Assembly (NCBI GenBank): GCA_000447185.1
Contig: KE647005.1
Location: 10,849 to 34,875 of the forward strand
Reading direction: 5' to 3'
Source: Vairimorpha apis BRL 01
Taxonomy: Eukaryota; Microsporidia; Nosematidae
Length of the DNA stretch: 24,027 bases
Position 1 is the first letter of the stretch. The number at the start of each line of letters is the position of its first letter. A program made the position numbers and the translations under genes. Shown in pieces: positions 1 to 11,053 of this stretch. The notes below the pieces were generated by a model. That model had not been told where the DNA came from, searched no databases, and worked only from the letters and a program-made list of their open reading frames with translations.

Positions 1-1
1 T

Positions 2-553
2 AAAAATAGAATTAAATTTACTTTTAAAAAAAAATTAATACTTATAAATAAAGAACCTTTATGTATTGAAAATGATAATTTTAATGAATGTGGAATAAAC
101 GAACCTAATAAATGGTCGATAAGGTTAATAGGAGATAAATTCAAAATATCTACCAGACTTCCTGGTGCTAAAAAGGGAAAATGTTGGGAAGTAATTAAAG
201 ATGAGTATGATAAAATTTTACAAGTTAAGATGAGAGAATGTAAAAAAGGAAATCCTTATCAAGAATTTGATATTGTTGATATCGATAGTAATAATGAGGT
301 TGAAGTTGAAGAAAATTTTGATGAAAATAAAAACATTGAATTGGTTTCAAGCTCTTTCAATAAATTTAACAGTGATAGTGAGGAATTTAATTATGATTTT
401 ATTAATATAAAAGATAATTTAAATAAAAAATCAAGCTTCACAAAAATTAAAAAAATGGAAAGAGCTGCTAAATATATTCGTGAAAGATATTTTCATTTTG
501 ATGAAGTTTTTGAATTGTATAATAATATTGAGAAGAAATTAAGATGTAAATAA
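2..553 (+). CDS. ricin-B-lectin-like protein, 3' part (5' end outside window)
   Basis: The frame is open from base 2 to the TAA at 551-553; the first internal ATG (230) is not the start, because homology to the gene at 12944-13677 continues upstream of it. Visible features are a beta-trefoil/ricin-B-lectin-like stretch with LCIEN, a KWSIRLIGDKFKI strand, GKCWEV, and a Cys followed by YQEFDI (compare the Q-x-W/F-type repeat ends of this fold). A divergent acidic linker follows (bases about 275-450), then a conserved tail (452-550) beginning KMERA. Proteins with this domain are expanded and often secreted in microsporidia, with proposed roles in host adhesion; no toxin catalytic chain is visible. 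Function is inferred from family only. Signal peptide and N-terminus lie outside the window. Confidence 0.72.
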   Translation, partial: KNRIKFTFKKKLILINKEPLCIENDNFNECGINEPNKWSIRLIGDKFKISTRLPGAKKGKCWEVIKDEYDKILQVKMRECKKGNPYQEFDIVDIDSNNEVEVEENFDENKNIELVSSSFNKFNSDSEEFNYDFINIKDNLNKKSSFTKIKKMERAAKYIRERYFHFDEVFELYNNIEKKLRCK

Positions 554-1347
554 ATTTATTTTAATATTTAAATTATATGTTTATTTTAATTTAGCTGATT
601 TATATAATTAAATGTGTGATATGTAAAAATTTTACTTTTTATTTTTTTTATATATGATAATTTAATCAATTTATTACTTTTATTATTATAATTTTATATA
701 TTGATTATGTATTAAAACTTAATTTTTTAAATTACTATTAACTAAGAAAAAACAATAAATTTAAAACGATCTTTAAAAATATAAACTATTTAAATTTTGT
801 TTATTATTAAAATGAGCGAAAATATTTACAAAAAATCACACAGAAGAAATTTTATAAATATTATTGACTTATTTAATTATTAAAACCAATTTTTTTTTAC
901 TTTTTGAATATTTTTAAAGTGAATATATCTAAATTTAGGTTTTATAGTTATATTAAATTTTACGAATTTAATTGATGATTTATAATAATTTATTTAGAAA
1001 AATATAATTTGTTACATTTAAAAATTAAACATATTTTTCTATGTACATAAAAATAAAAGTTTAATTGATTTTAAATTTTAAATTAAATTATTTTAAAATA
1101 TAAAAAAAATATAGTCAATATCTTTAAAAACATAAATTAACTATAAAAAATAGGATTATTAGAATTTTTATTTGTATATAAGATTTAATATTATATCTTT
1201 ATAAAATTTTAAATTTAAAATATAAATTTAAAAAATTGACTTTAGATGTAAAAATACATTTAAATAAAAAAGTTTATTTTAAAAATAAAAATATACAGTT
1301 GAACAAATTTTTATGTTTTACGATTACAGCTTTAAATAAAAAAATAT
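554..1347. other. AT-rich intergenic spacer
   Basis: About 0.8 kb between two convergent genes. It is almost pure A/T with many short homopolymers. I see no ORF of useful length, tRNA, long repeat or CCC start motif. Confidence 0.7.
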
Positions 1348-3509
1348 TTAATCTACCAAAATAATCTCCATTTTTTTCAAAATAAACCAACAAAAATCAT
1401 CTGTAACACTTTTTGTATATAAAATATCATCATTTTCACATTCAACAAACTTTATTTTTATATCGTCTTGAATTTCAGAATGATATAAAAATTCTGTAAT
1501 TTTACAGATCAATTTACCATCATTATTAATATCATTTTTTAATTCCGAAACTAACCATTCTGGTGTAAATTTTTCAAAAAAAGCTTTTAATCCAAGTTCC
1601 ATTACACCATTAAATTTATCTTGGCCAATAAGTTCAGGAATATTACCAAATACATCTAAACCTATATGATCTTTTAGAACATACTCCCAATAATTAATTG
1701 TGTGGACATTTTGTGTATTTTCAGGATTACTGAATGTTTTAATCAAAACTCTTTTTTTTGCTGTACCAATAAATCTTCTTATAACTGTTTCAATATAGTC
1801 TTTAGATTCTTGTTCTAAATTTGATTCATACCCATTTATTAAAAGTTCATATAAAAATATCAATTCATTCTTTTGTCTTTCATGACAGTAACAAATAGCT
1901 GTTGATAAACTCGTTAAGTGGCCTTCAACATACATAATATCATCAGATGAGAAAAGTTTGAAAATAATAGCTCCGATGTATTTTTTAAATTCATTTAACA
2001 GATATCTTGGAACATTCCATTTAAGGTATCTTTTTTCAGGATTATATAAGTGAGAAATATAACTTTTTAAAATTTCGGTATCAAAAGGTTTTATTTCATC
2101 TGTAAATTCATTTGGGTCTAATATTACAAGCTGATTGTCAGTTTTGTATTCATCTTTATTAAATTTTTTTCCCAATCATTAATTTTATCAAATAGCTCTT
2201 GTTCAGAATAAATATGTAATGGTAAAGTATATGGTCGGCATTTTCTTAAGTTTAAAAATTTAAATTTAATTGGTTTTGCATTTAAAATAGCATATATATT
2301 ATAAATATTAATCTTATAATCATCTATAAGTAATTTATCACCCATTTTAACTTTTAATTCATGTATATCAATATCTGTTGAATCAGCAGGATACTTGATA
2401 GAATTGCCTCTTAAATCGAGAAAATCAAGATTACTCAACATTTCAAATAAATCATTATGTATAGTCTTTATTTCATTGTTTTTAAGAAACAAAACACGTA
2501 AATTTTTGCATTTGATAAGTTCTTTTGGTAAATAAGAAATATTATTATCTGATAAACTTAAAAAACTTAAATTTTTTAAATTACAAATATTACTTGAAAT
2601 TTCTGAAATATTATTATCACATAAATATAAAGTTTCTAAAACTTTTAAATTACAAATTGGTTTAATATTTAAAATAGCATTTCCAGACAAATCTAAACAT
2701 TGTAAATTTTCTAAATTATTAATATTATTCGGTATCAATGAAATATAATTCCTACTTAAAAATAAAATTTTTATTGATTTTATGTTACAAATTGTTTCAA
2801 TATTAGTAAATGAATTGTCTGATAAATTTAACTGGTATAACATACATAAATTTGAGCAGTTATCTGGAAATTTACTTAAATTATTTAAACTCAAATCTAT
2901 ATAATTCAATTTTGTTAATTTACCTATAGAATCAGGTAAACTTTTAATTTTATTATCCATTAATATAATTTTTTCAACATTAAATAATTCGCCTATAGTT
3001 GAATGTATTATAAATATATTGTTAAAACTAAAATCTATAATTTTTAAATTTATAAAATTTTCTATTAATTTTGGAAACTCGGACAAATAATTGTGTCTTA
3101 CAATAATTACTTCAAGATTTATTAAATTAAAAAAATGTTCTGGTAAATTTTCTATTTTATTAACACTTAAATTAATATATTTTAAGCTTGTAGGAAGTTC
3201 ACAAAAATCTATTAATGCATTATTACATGAATTAAAATGAATTAAATTCTTTAAAAATTTAATTTTCGATGGTACAAAAGTTAAATTGCGATTGCTTAAA
3301 TTAATACTTGTTGGTGTTAACATATTTAAATTTTCTTCTAACACTTCTTGAGAGATTGTCTCATTTAAAATCAACTCAGTCACATCTATAACATCATTAT
3401 TATAATCGATAATATTAGCACAATTCACAAAATTTAGTTCCCATCTTCTTAAGTCATAAATATTAATGAGTAGTAATGTTATCAGAATTTTTTTAGTTGA
3501 ACCTTTCAT
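1348..3509 (-). CDS. leucine-rich-repeat protein with unrecognised C-terminal domain (one internal frame break)
   Basis: Reads leftward from ATG 3509. The N-terminus (MKGSTKKILITLLLINIYDL) is basic then hydrophobic, suggesting a signal peptide or anchor. From about residue 68 to 375 there are roughly 13 leucine-rich repeats of the LxxLxLSxNxIxxLP type. The LRR frame would stop at 2124, but the overlapping frame that continues to the TAA at 1348 has no ATG at its start (only TTG at 2175) and carries on naturally after WEK. The break sits at an A7 run on the coding strand (plus T7 at 2164-2170), residue about 443; adding one base gives 720 residues. The last ~278 residues (CYCHERQ, YWEYVLKDHIGLDVFG) match no family I recognise. 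No CCC motif precedes the ATG. LRRs bind proteins; a secreted or host-facing role is inference. Confidence 0.75.
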
Positions 3510-5336
3510 TACTTAAGGAAGCATTATAAATTTTAAATTTATATATTTGTGCTAAATTAAAATTTAATTTAATACATTTGGAAGGATAAAAAATATTTAT
3601 GATTTTTATTTTGTCTTATATAAATTTTTTTAAAAAAAACAATTTTTTAATAGTAAATATAAAAAGTTTACATGTCTAAACATATAAATTCAATATAATT
3701 TGAATTTTTTTTTTATTTTAAATAACAAAAAAAATAATTAAAATATATAAAAATAATTAAAAAACACTTAATTATGATATTTAAGTTTTTAGACAGTAAT
3801 GTTTTAATATTATTAAAAAAATACTTTAATTGTATATTATAATTATTTACTTTAATTAAACTACTTAATAAATAAATAAAAAATACTAGTGTAACTAATG
3901 TTTGAATTAAAAAAAATCTTAATTGTGTTTTTTTAAGTAAACAATCGATTACTAAAATTACAACACATTAAATAATTTTTTAAAGAATTTTTGTCTTTTA
4001 TTTAATTTTATAAATTAAAGTTTTTTTTAATACAAGAGATTATTTATATTTTTAAATTTAAAATACAATTGATTTTTAAAAAAAACTTTGATAATATTAA
4101 TTTTACTTGCATCATTATAAATACTTAACAATGCTATCAAAACGTTTAAAAAAATCTTTTAAAAAAAACATAAAAAAATTGATTACAAAAAATTCATTTA
4201 AATAAATACATTAAGATAAACTCATTTAAAATAAAAAAACACTTAAAAAATTAAATATTTTTGAAATTATGTAAAAAAATAACATTTCGTATAAAATAAA
4301 AATTAAGCTAAAAATAAATTTAAAGTATAAACAGAAATTTTCTAGAATTTACAAATTTACATTTAATAACGGTTTTTTTATAAATCTATATCGAATCTGA
4401 TTTTATTTATGATAAAGATTATTTAATGGATCTTTTCTTTTTTTAAAAGTTCTTGTTTTTTTAATTACTTATAAACATCTGTTTTTTTTAAACCTAGTTT
4501 TCATCAGCTCAATATCGCAGATTTCAATACATGCTTATTTTAATTCTTTTGGTAGTCAAAAAAGATACTATTTATCAATTTCTTTACGGTTCAATTTTAA
4601 TTTAAATTTTTCCTACTAAAAGAATGACTTTTTTTATGAGTACTAAACATAAATTAACAAATATTAAATGTATAAATAAATTAAATTTATTTATCATATT
4701 ATATTATAATTCGTATAAAATATATATTTTAAATCTAATTAAATGTTTTTCGTTTTTAAAATGATTAAAATTTATTTATGGTGCATTTTTTTTGTTTTAA
4801 AACTTAAAAGCTTTTTTTATTTTTGTAATTTAAAATATAAAATTAATTGTTTTAAATCTATTATTTTATTTTATTAATGTATAACGAATTGATTAAAATT
4901 AAACAGCATTTATCAGATCTTGTTTTAAATGAACTTATAATTAAAATTTTATAGTTAGTCAAATTGTTCGAATTTATAAAAAAAGAAATCTAAGTATTTA
5001 AATTAGAATTTTAAATTATCAAAATAAATTTTTCTTTAAATTGCTTGTAAAAAAAAACATTTTTAAATAATTTAAAACGCAATTAATTATAACATTATAA
5101 TATTTAAATTTTCATGATTTTATTAAATATAGAATGAATTTTAAATATGTACACAATAAATTTTATGTCAAAATTTCTATAAACTATTATTTTAAGATTT
5201 CATAAAATTATGTTATTTAAAATAATAATTTGATAAAAAAAATTCAAATTAAAATGATAATTTAAATTCCCTTATTATGATTTAAAACTAAAAAAATTTT
5301 TTTTTGCATTAATAAAATTTTATTTGATTATTTTTT
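3510..5336. other. intergenic spacer with one less AT-rich patch
   Basis: About 1.8 kb of A/T-rich sequence between two leftward genes. The patch at about 4480-4640 is richer in G and C than its surroundings (for example 4504-4530 and 4550-4595) but all frames are interrupted, and I could not match it to a protein, tRNA or snoRNA. The rest shows nothing beyond homopolymers. Confidence 0.6.
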
Positions 5337-6479
5337 TTAAATTTTTATTCCAAACAACTTACATTTAATTCTATTAGTTAAATCAATCAGATATTTTACA
5401 TATTTTAAATGTAATTCATCATAAAGTAAATCATTTAAATTTTGAATAGCAAATTTACTTTCATTTGAATTCATTGCCATATAAATATTTAAGGTTTTGA
5501 TTAAATCGTTTTTACAACTCCTATTAATGCGATTATAACAATGACTTACATTTCCTATAGTAGAAAAAGAAACTGAAGATAATTCAAATATTAATTTATG
5601 CCAATTTATATCATAAATTTTTTTTTCTTTATTATATTTATGCAAAAAAGATAAAATTAAATATAATTTAGGTATATCTTTTTTTGAAAAATTCATGAAT
5701 AATGATTGAAAACCATATAAAAATAAAATTTTAATTTTTTTATCAGCCGTTTTATTTAAATAATCAATAGTAGTATTTAAAACATCATTATACATAATCC
5801 TTTTTTGGTTCTTATAACTATTGATTTTAATTGCTTTTATATAAATTTTATTATAAAATTTTTGCTTATCATCTTTTTTAAAATCTTTAGATAAAATTTT
5901 ATTTATAAACATATGCTTATTTTTATTGTTTATTTTACAATTTATACTTTCGTTTAAAATTTTATTAATTATATAGATAAAATATATGATTTTTTGATCA
6001 TTTATTTTATGATTTTCTAAATTAGAAATGAAAGGTAAGATATATTCACATTGTAAAATTTTCAATTTTTTAGAATTTTTTAAAATATTTATTAAATCAT
6101 TTTCTATAATTTTAAAAATATACTCAAATGATTCTAAACAAACTAATTTTTTCAAACTTGTATCTACAATTAATGTGTATTCATCAAAAATTATTTCATC
6201 AACTACTAATTTATTAGTGCTAATATCATAAATAGTAGGAATTTTTTCTAAACATCTATATTTTGTACTTAAGTCTATTGGTTCGTTGTATTCAGAAGTT
6301 CTCTTTTTGACATTTTTATTAATATGCTCATTTTGATCTATAATACTATTACATTCTATGTTATTAATAAAGTATTTATCTTCTAATACCAAAGACTTAT
6401 TTATAACGTTAAAAAGACTCTTGTTTAAATCTCTTTTTAAAATTACATCTAAATTTTGCAAATCAAATTTTGTTATCAT
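5337..6479 (-). CDS. hypothetical protein, 380 aa
   Basis: Uninterrupted frame from ATG 6479 to TAA at 5337. The upstream in-frame sequence is open for about 25 codons but has no ATG, so this start is the only reasonable one. No CCC motif lies immediately upstream (only CCTT about 17 bases before). The protein is Ile/Asn/Lys-rich with no clear transmembrane segment or signal peptide. It starts with a charged region (residues 1-90, including EPIDLSTKYRCL) and continues as a probably alpha-helical body to residue 380. It contains an A9 run (plus T9 at 5618-5626) that does not break the frame, unlike the shorter runs in neighbouring genes. I do not recognise a family. Its length and lack of stops in such AT-rich DNA make it a real gene. 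Confidence 0.75.
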   Translation of the reverse strand: MITKFDLQNLDVILKRDLNKSLFNVINKSLVLEDKYFINNIECNSIIDQNEHINKNVKKRTSEYNEPIDLSTKYRCLEKIPTIYDISTNKLVVDEIIFDEYTLIVDTSLKKLVCLESFEYIFKIIENDLINILKNSKKLKILQCEYILPFISNLENHKINDQKIIYFIYIINKILNESINCKINNKNKHMFINKILSKDFKKDDKQKFYNKIYIKAIKINSYKNQKRIMYNDVLNTTIDYLNKTADKKIKILFLYGFQSLFMNFSKKDIPKLYLILSFLHKYNKEKKIYDINWHKLIFELSSVSFSTIGNVSHCYNRINRSCKNDLIKTLNIYMAMNSNESKFAIQNLNDLLYDELHLKYVKYLIDLTNRIKCKLFGIKI

Positions 6480-7518
6480 TTTATTTAATAGTAAGGTTTT
6501 TGAACATGAAATATTTGTTTCTTTGTTATTAAATTTTTATTTTTATTATTTATATCTTTGCTATTCGATGCGATAATTATTTGAATTATTAAAATTATAA
6601 AAAATAATCCATACATAAAAAAAAATTTTAAAATTTAAAATATTAAATTTGTATAATTAAAATATATGACATAAAAAAAATTTGTACTACAAACACAAAA
6701 TTGTATTAGTTTTAAATGCATTATAATTTATAACTATGTTTTTTTAAAAAATATTTTGAATAATTTTTTTTTAAATTTTGTTGATCATTTTAAATTTATA
6801 TATATTTAATGGTTTATTTAATACAATAAATATTTGGTATTATTGAATTAATTAATTTTTTTGAAATTTTTGTTGATATTTTTAATATTGATTTGTTTAA
6901 TTTAAAAAAACTGTTAAAAGATTTATCATAAAATATTTAAAAAGATATAGATTTATTAAAATTTCATAGAAAAATTTAATATAAACAAATTTTTTTAAAG
7001 ACTTATATTTTTATTAATATTGTTGTAAAATTAAAATTAATAAATATTTTTTACATGTAAAATTTATTTTTGAACAATTTAACAAATAAAGAATTTTTTT
7101 CTTGTTCAATTATTACTTATATTTTTAATGGATGTATTAATCTATATTTAATCAAAAAAATACATTTATATTTTTTATAAATTTTTACTAATTTTTTTAA
7201 TTATAAACTTGTATTTTGTATGTTTTTTAGTGACCGTTTACAAAAAATTTAACTAACTAAAACAAAAAAAAGTTTAATAAATTACATAATTCTTTTTAAA
7301 AACTACGTAAAATTTTTAAACTTAAGATATATATGGTTCATGAAACATAAAAGAGCATTTTTTACTAAATATATATTCTATAAATATATTTGTGATATAC
7401 AATATCACAACATCTTTATTTTATTGTTTATTTAAATTAATTTAATTTTTGTTTTTATTTTATTAATTATATTATATTAACAAATATATTGAATGATAAA
7501 TTAAAATATAAACATAAA

Positions 7519-7560
7519 TGGCAACATCACCCTAGGGGATGCGCAATCAAGAGAGAGTTC
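7519..7560 (+). other. isolated GC-richer island, possible transposon scrap
   Basis: A compositionally sharp 40-base island in nearly pure A/T. In one plus frame it reads WQHHPRGCAIKREF, reminiscent of the conserved His-Pro-Arg motif between the reverse transcriptase and C-terminal domains of R4/Dong-like ORFs. It is too short to be sure. Confidence 0.22.
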
Positions 7561-8126
7561 ATAATACTATTAAAAATCAAAATAAAATATTAATATAATC
7601 GAATATTATTTTAGATACAATAGGTCTTAGTTGTACAGGAAAATATTGATTAATATTTTATAAAATAAATTTTTTTGAATATTCTGTATGTAACATTTTT
7701 GTTATTTTTAATAAAATAATGTAATTTATGATTTGATTTTTTTGAGATATATTCAAATTAAACAAACAAATAAAATTTAAAAAATATTAAATTCAATATA
7801 TTTTTATAATGAACAAAGTAAACTTTAATTTTTTTTTAAAACATTTTTTAATCTTTATTGAATATTTTTGTATTTTATATAAACTTAATTAGTAACAACT
7901 CTAAAAAACACAATAAATCTTTGTTTTTAAAAATAATTAATTTTTTTAATTTAAAAAAAAGTAACAATATATGTAATTAACTATAAAATAAATTAGCATT
8001 AATAATTATTTCTTATTTAAAATTTTTAAATATTTTTATTTTTTAGCTATCAAAATCCTTATAATTTTTTTTATTAAAAAATATAATATAAAATGCATAG
8101 TTTATATTATATTATAAATTTTACTT

Positions 8127-8188
8127 ATAATAATAAAATGTATTATTGTACATGTAGTATAATAATAAAATGTATTTATACATGTGGT
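8127..8188 (+). repeat. two-copy imperfect tandem repeat (~31 bp unit)
   Basis: Unit 1 (8127-8158) and unit 2 (8159-8188) both follow the pattern ATAATAATAAAATGTATT..ACATGTRGT, with a 2-base length difference. Confidence 0.7.
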
Positions 8189-8280
8189 AAAATAACTACC
8201 ACATTATTTAATTTATGAATCAATTAAAATATTAATCTATTTTATTTTCTAGAATATTATAAAACTATAAATAGAGTTAA

Positions 8281-8345
8281 ACCCTAAATACAACGCAGAT
8301 GGATGAAGAGAGAGTCAAGAGAAAGGAAGATTAAACAAAATAAAT
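8281..8345 (+). other. CCC motif and 11-codon remnant, possible 5' end of a decayed ORF
   Basis: CCC at 8281-8283 is followed by ATG at 8302 and a purine-rich frame reading MDEERVKRKED before TAA. The composition is unlike the surrounding A/T. It may be the start of a retrotransposon ORF whose C-terminal end lies at 8943-9322; this link is speculative. Confidence 0.25.
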
Positions 8346-8942
8346 ATGTTAAAAATAAACAACTATCGCTTAAAATAACGTCAATTGTATAGTTTTACTT
8401 ATGTGTGGACGTTTACCAGTGAATCAAATCACAATACATTTAATTAAATTTTTGTAAATGGCATTTAACTAAATTTAAATAAGTAAAATTGTTAGAAATT
8501 ATTTATAACTATTATATTGTAAAATTTAAAATAATTCATATGCATACATTATAAATAATAAAATAATTTATTTTCTATATAAAAATTGTGTTACAATTAT
8601 GTAATCTGTGTGAATATCATATATTTTTAATTCTAATTTTATTGAATATTATAAACATTTGCATATAAAAAATCACATGTTTATATTTTTCATTAATCTA
8701 TCCATCTGTTCTAATGTATAAATAATTTTTTCAAATAAATTTATGATGAAAATTTTTAATGTAATGTTGATTTTTTTTCGATATTTTTACATAATTTAAT
8801 GTTACTTAATTATTATTTTTAAAACTTTTAAAAATTAATTATTTCGAATTTCATCAATAATTTTTTTTACATAAAAATTGTTTTATTTCTTTATGTTAAA
8901 AGTACAATAAGCCTGATGTTTTTATATTAGATAAATTAAAAA

Positions 8943-9322
8943 GAAAATTTTAATAGTCGAGGTAGGAATTACAAGCTTCGACAACATTCGGGTGGTAGAA
9001 ACAGAAAAAAGCACAAGTATGATTTACTAGCAAATCACTGTGCATCAATTAATGGGTACAAAACTAGGATAATACCATACGTCATGACATGGAAGGGAAT
9101 TACAACGACTTTTAACAAAAAATATAGGAGTGAATTAAATATAAGTAACTGAACCAGGCATATATACAAGCCAGAGTGCTAAAAATGACTTTAGAAAGTC
9201 TCTCTATTGAAGCCTGCATAGGCGAACAAATTACTGAGGAACAACAGGTGGTTACGGAGAAGGAATTGGAGGAACAAACTGTGTACAAAATTCAACTTAA
9301 TTCTAATTGTGATAATATATAA
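8943..9322 (+). mobile_element. relic A: C-terminal end of a non-LTR retrotransposon ORF
   Basis: In the frame through 8979 the DNA translates as ...KYDLLANHCASINGYKTRIIPYVMTWKGI..., ending in TGA at 9150. The frame beginning at 9149 continues AYIQARVLKMTLESLSIE to a TAA at 9320-9322. This order (KYDLLAN, RIIPYVMTWDG-like, AYIQ..VLK.TLESLS) is the extreme C-terminus I know from R4/Dong/R2-like non-LTR retrotransposon polyproteins. One frame shift (again as if one base were missing) separates the halves. Nothing matching the rest of the ORF lies immediately upstream, so the copy is 5'-truncated or internally deleted. It is not functional. G+C is visibly higher than in the flanks, consistent with a relatively recent insertion. 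Confidence 0.75.
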
Positions 9323-10190
9323 ATACATATAATACAAGTATACTTTAGATAAATATTAGATGTTTCTTTATGTTAATAAAAGAATTTTAAAAACTTTGAA
9401 ATTAATATGAGAAAAGGTCAATCGGAAAAAATATGTAACTAAATGTAGTGCTTTTGATAAAGATGTCTATTACTAGAATATCTTAAAAGTATAAATATCA
9501 TGGTATATCACATAAGACTATTATAGTATTTTTAAAATATATACTTTTAAAAAGGTAAAAATTAACTTATTAAACAGGTAGAAGATTTATTATGATAAAG
9601 TTAATTAATGTAACAATATAAAAAGCAATCAACGAGCATGCAATTTTAGTATTAAATTACCTTGTAAGTTTCTAAAATAAAAACTATAGAACTATAAACA
9701 ACAAAAATTTGAAATTTACCTATTGCTGGTAAATTAACATATCTATTTACATACAGCCTATATGAAGAGATTCAATAATAAAAAAAAGAGTTTTGAAAAG
9801 AATTAAATTTGTTTAGCATAGGAATGAAATATGTTTCTTAGGATGTTTATTTCTTTAAATGAGGTAGAAAAAACTTATTAAGAAAGCTGCAATAAATAAA
9901 GTGAAAAAAACAATTTATTTTGATTAATAGTAGAAAGTCTAAGGAAAAAGTATATACTTGCAGGTTTAATCTGCAAAATGATGCTTGTAGTAGTTTAACA
10001 TGCGTTGTTCTTTAACGAAATTTTTTAATAAATTAAAACGAATAGTTGTATAAAGCTTGGAACCAGAATTATTAAGTATGTAGGACTTTTAAGATAGCTG
10101 ATTGAAGGATATAATTAGATTATATTTAAGCAATAAATTGCTTTATGGATGAATAGGAATAAATTCTGTAAATGATATAAATAATATATT
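9323..10190. other. unassigned region, probably decayed transposon sequence
   Basis: Richer in G on the plus strand than ordinary spacers here, with no long ORF. It lies directly upstream of relic B and may be its more degraded reverse-transcriptase part (for example NEVEKTY near 9860, similar to the NVEKFY segment of relic C), but I cannot align it convincingly. Confidence 0.4.
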
Positions 10191-10472
10191 TGTGGTAAAT
10201 ATCATAAAAAGAAGATGCATCATTTTTTTACTATTTATAATATAATATTAAGACTTACATTTGTAAGAGGAAACAACAAGGTAGTTAGATATATACATCT
10301 TTTATAACTTAAAAGCTATGTAATAAAAGAGACTAACAAAATTAGATTTTATTTATCATAATATGTGATGTCTTATGACAAAACCGAGATACGAATGTAT
10401 GAAGGAATATCAACGAATATCAAAATAATTTATAACAAACCAAATATTTTCGTTTTAAAGAATAAGAAATAG
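10191..10472 (+). mobile_element. relic B: zinc-knuckle to endonuclease segment of a non-LTR retrotransposon ORF
   Basis: One plus frame (codons starting at 10191) runs to TAG 10470-10472 with only scattered nonsense codons. In order it shows CGKYHKKKMHHF (position of the Cys-Cys-His knuckle), VRGNNKVVRYIHLL (matching the TRRHNEVVRCIHLL-like segment of the family), TKIRF, and TEIRMYEGISTNIKIIYNKP followed by NIFVLKNKK. The last part corresponds to the restriction-like endonuclease motif R/K-P-D-I, with Asn in place of the catalytic Asp. Direction is the same as relic A, but it covers an earlier part of the ORF, so it is a separate insertion or a rearranged piece. Not functional. Confidence 0.72.
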
Positions 10473-11053
10473 TAATTTTTAAATATTAATCTAGGATACT
10501 AACCATAATGTTATTACAATTTATAAAATTTAATATTAAATAGTACGACCTTCAAGATAATGAGTTTAATTTTAAACATATAAATAAGACAAATTTATTT
10601 AATACGTAAAGAATTGAGATTATGAATAACAAATATTTTAAGAAATTAAATGTTTAGTTATTAATTAATCATATAAAAAAATAATTTGGTAGTGATATTA
10701 AAAAAATATAAAAAATATTATTATTTTTATGATAAAAACATTATAATGGTGATACATAGAAAGTTTTTTATTTTTATAAAGGAATCTTTTAAAATCTAAT
10801 AATTTTCACAAAGCAATATTTACAGGTAATCATATGGTGTACTATAATTAAATTTTAGATTTTAAAATTACAATTTGAAAAGCAAAAATTATAAAGATAG
10901 TAGTGTTCATAATATAAAATTTTTACTAATGATAAGAACATATGGGTTCATTTTGAATATTGTTTTTCAAAATAATTTACTTTCATGATTTAACTATAGA
11001 TATAAAATTTTAAATGTATATTTATTGTTATTATCAGTTCCAATGTTCGTATA
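10473..11053. other. spacer between oppositely oriented transposon relics
   Basis: No convincing feature. A minus-strand 28-codon ORF near 10860-10946 has CCC two bases before its ATG but no recognisable product. Some of this may be decayed 3' sequence of relics B and C. Confidence 0.5.

Larger units (their letters stand above)
6480..8942. other. long AT-rich non-coding region, 5' flank of the transposon graveyard
   Basis: No ORF of useful length. Mostly A/T homopolymer mixtures. It contains two small G/C-richer islands (7519-7560 and 8281-8345) and a short tandem duplication (8127-8188), described separately. No tRNA or CRISPR-like array seen. Confidence 0.65.

Noticed and set aside
1348..2175. 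A separate gene downstream of the LRR gene
   Set aside because: The only start is TTG at 2175, overlapping the end of the LRR frame. One added base in the A7 run joins the two into one ORF, so I treat them as one gene.
4490..4530. C/D-box snoRNA on the minus strand (TGATGA-like)
   Set aside because: A TGATGA-like box is present but no matching D box and terminal stem could be found at suitable distance.
6028..6576. Plus-strand ORFs opposite the 5337-6479 gene
   Set aside because: They are rich in F/L/I/S as expected for the complement of an AT-rich Lys/Asn-rich gene, with no start signal.
10860..10946. Minus-strand 28-codon ORF with CCC two bases before its ATG
   Set aside because: It is very short, has no recognised product and lies between transposon relics; the motif could be chance.
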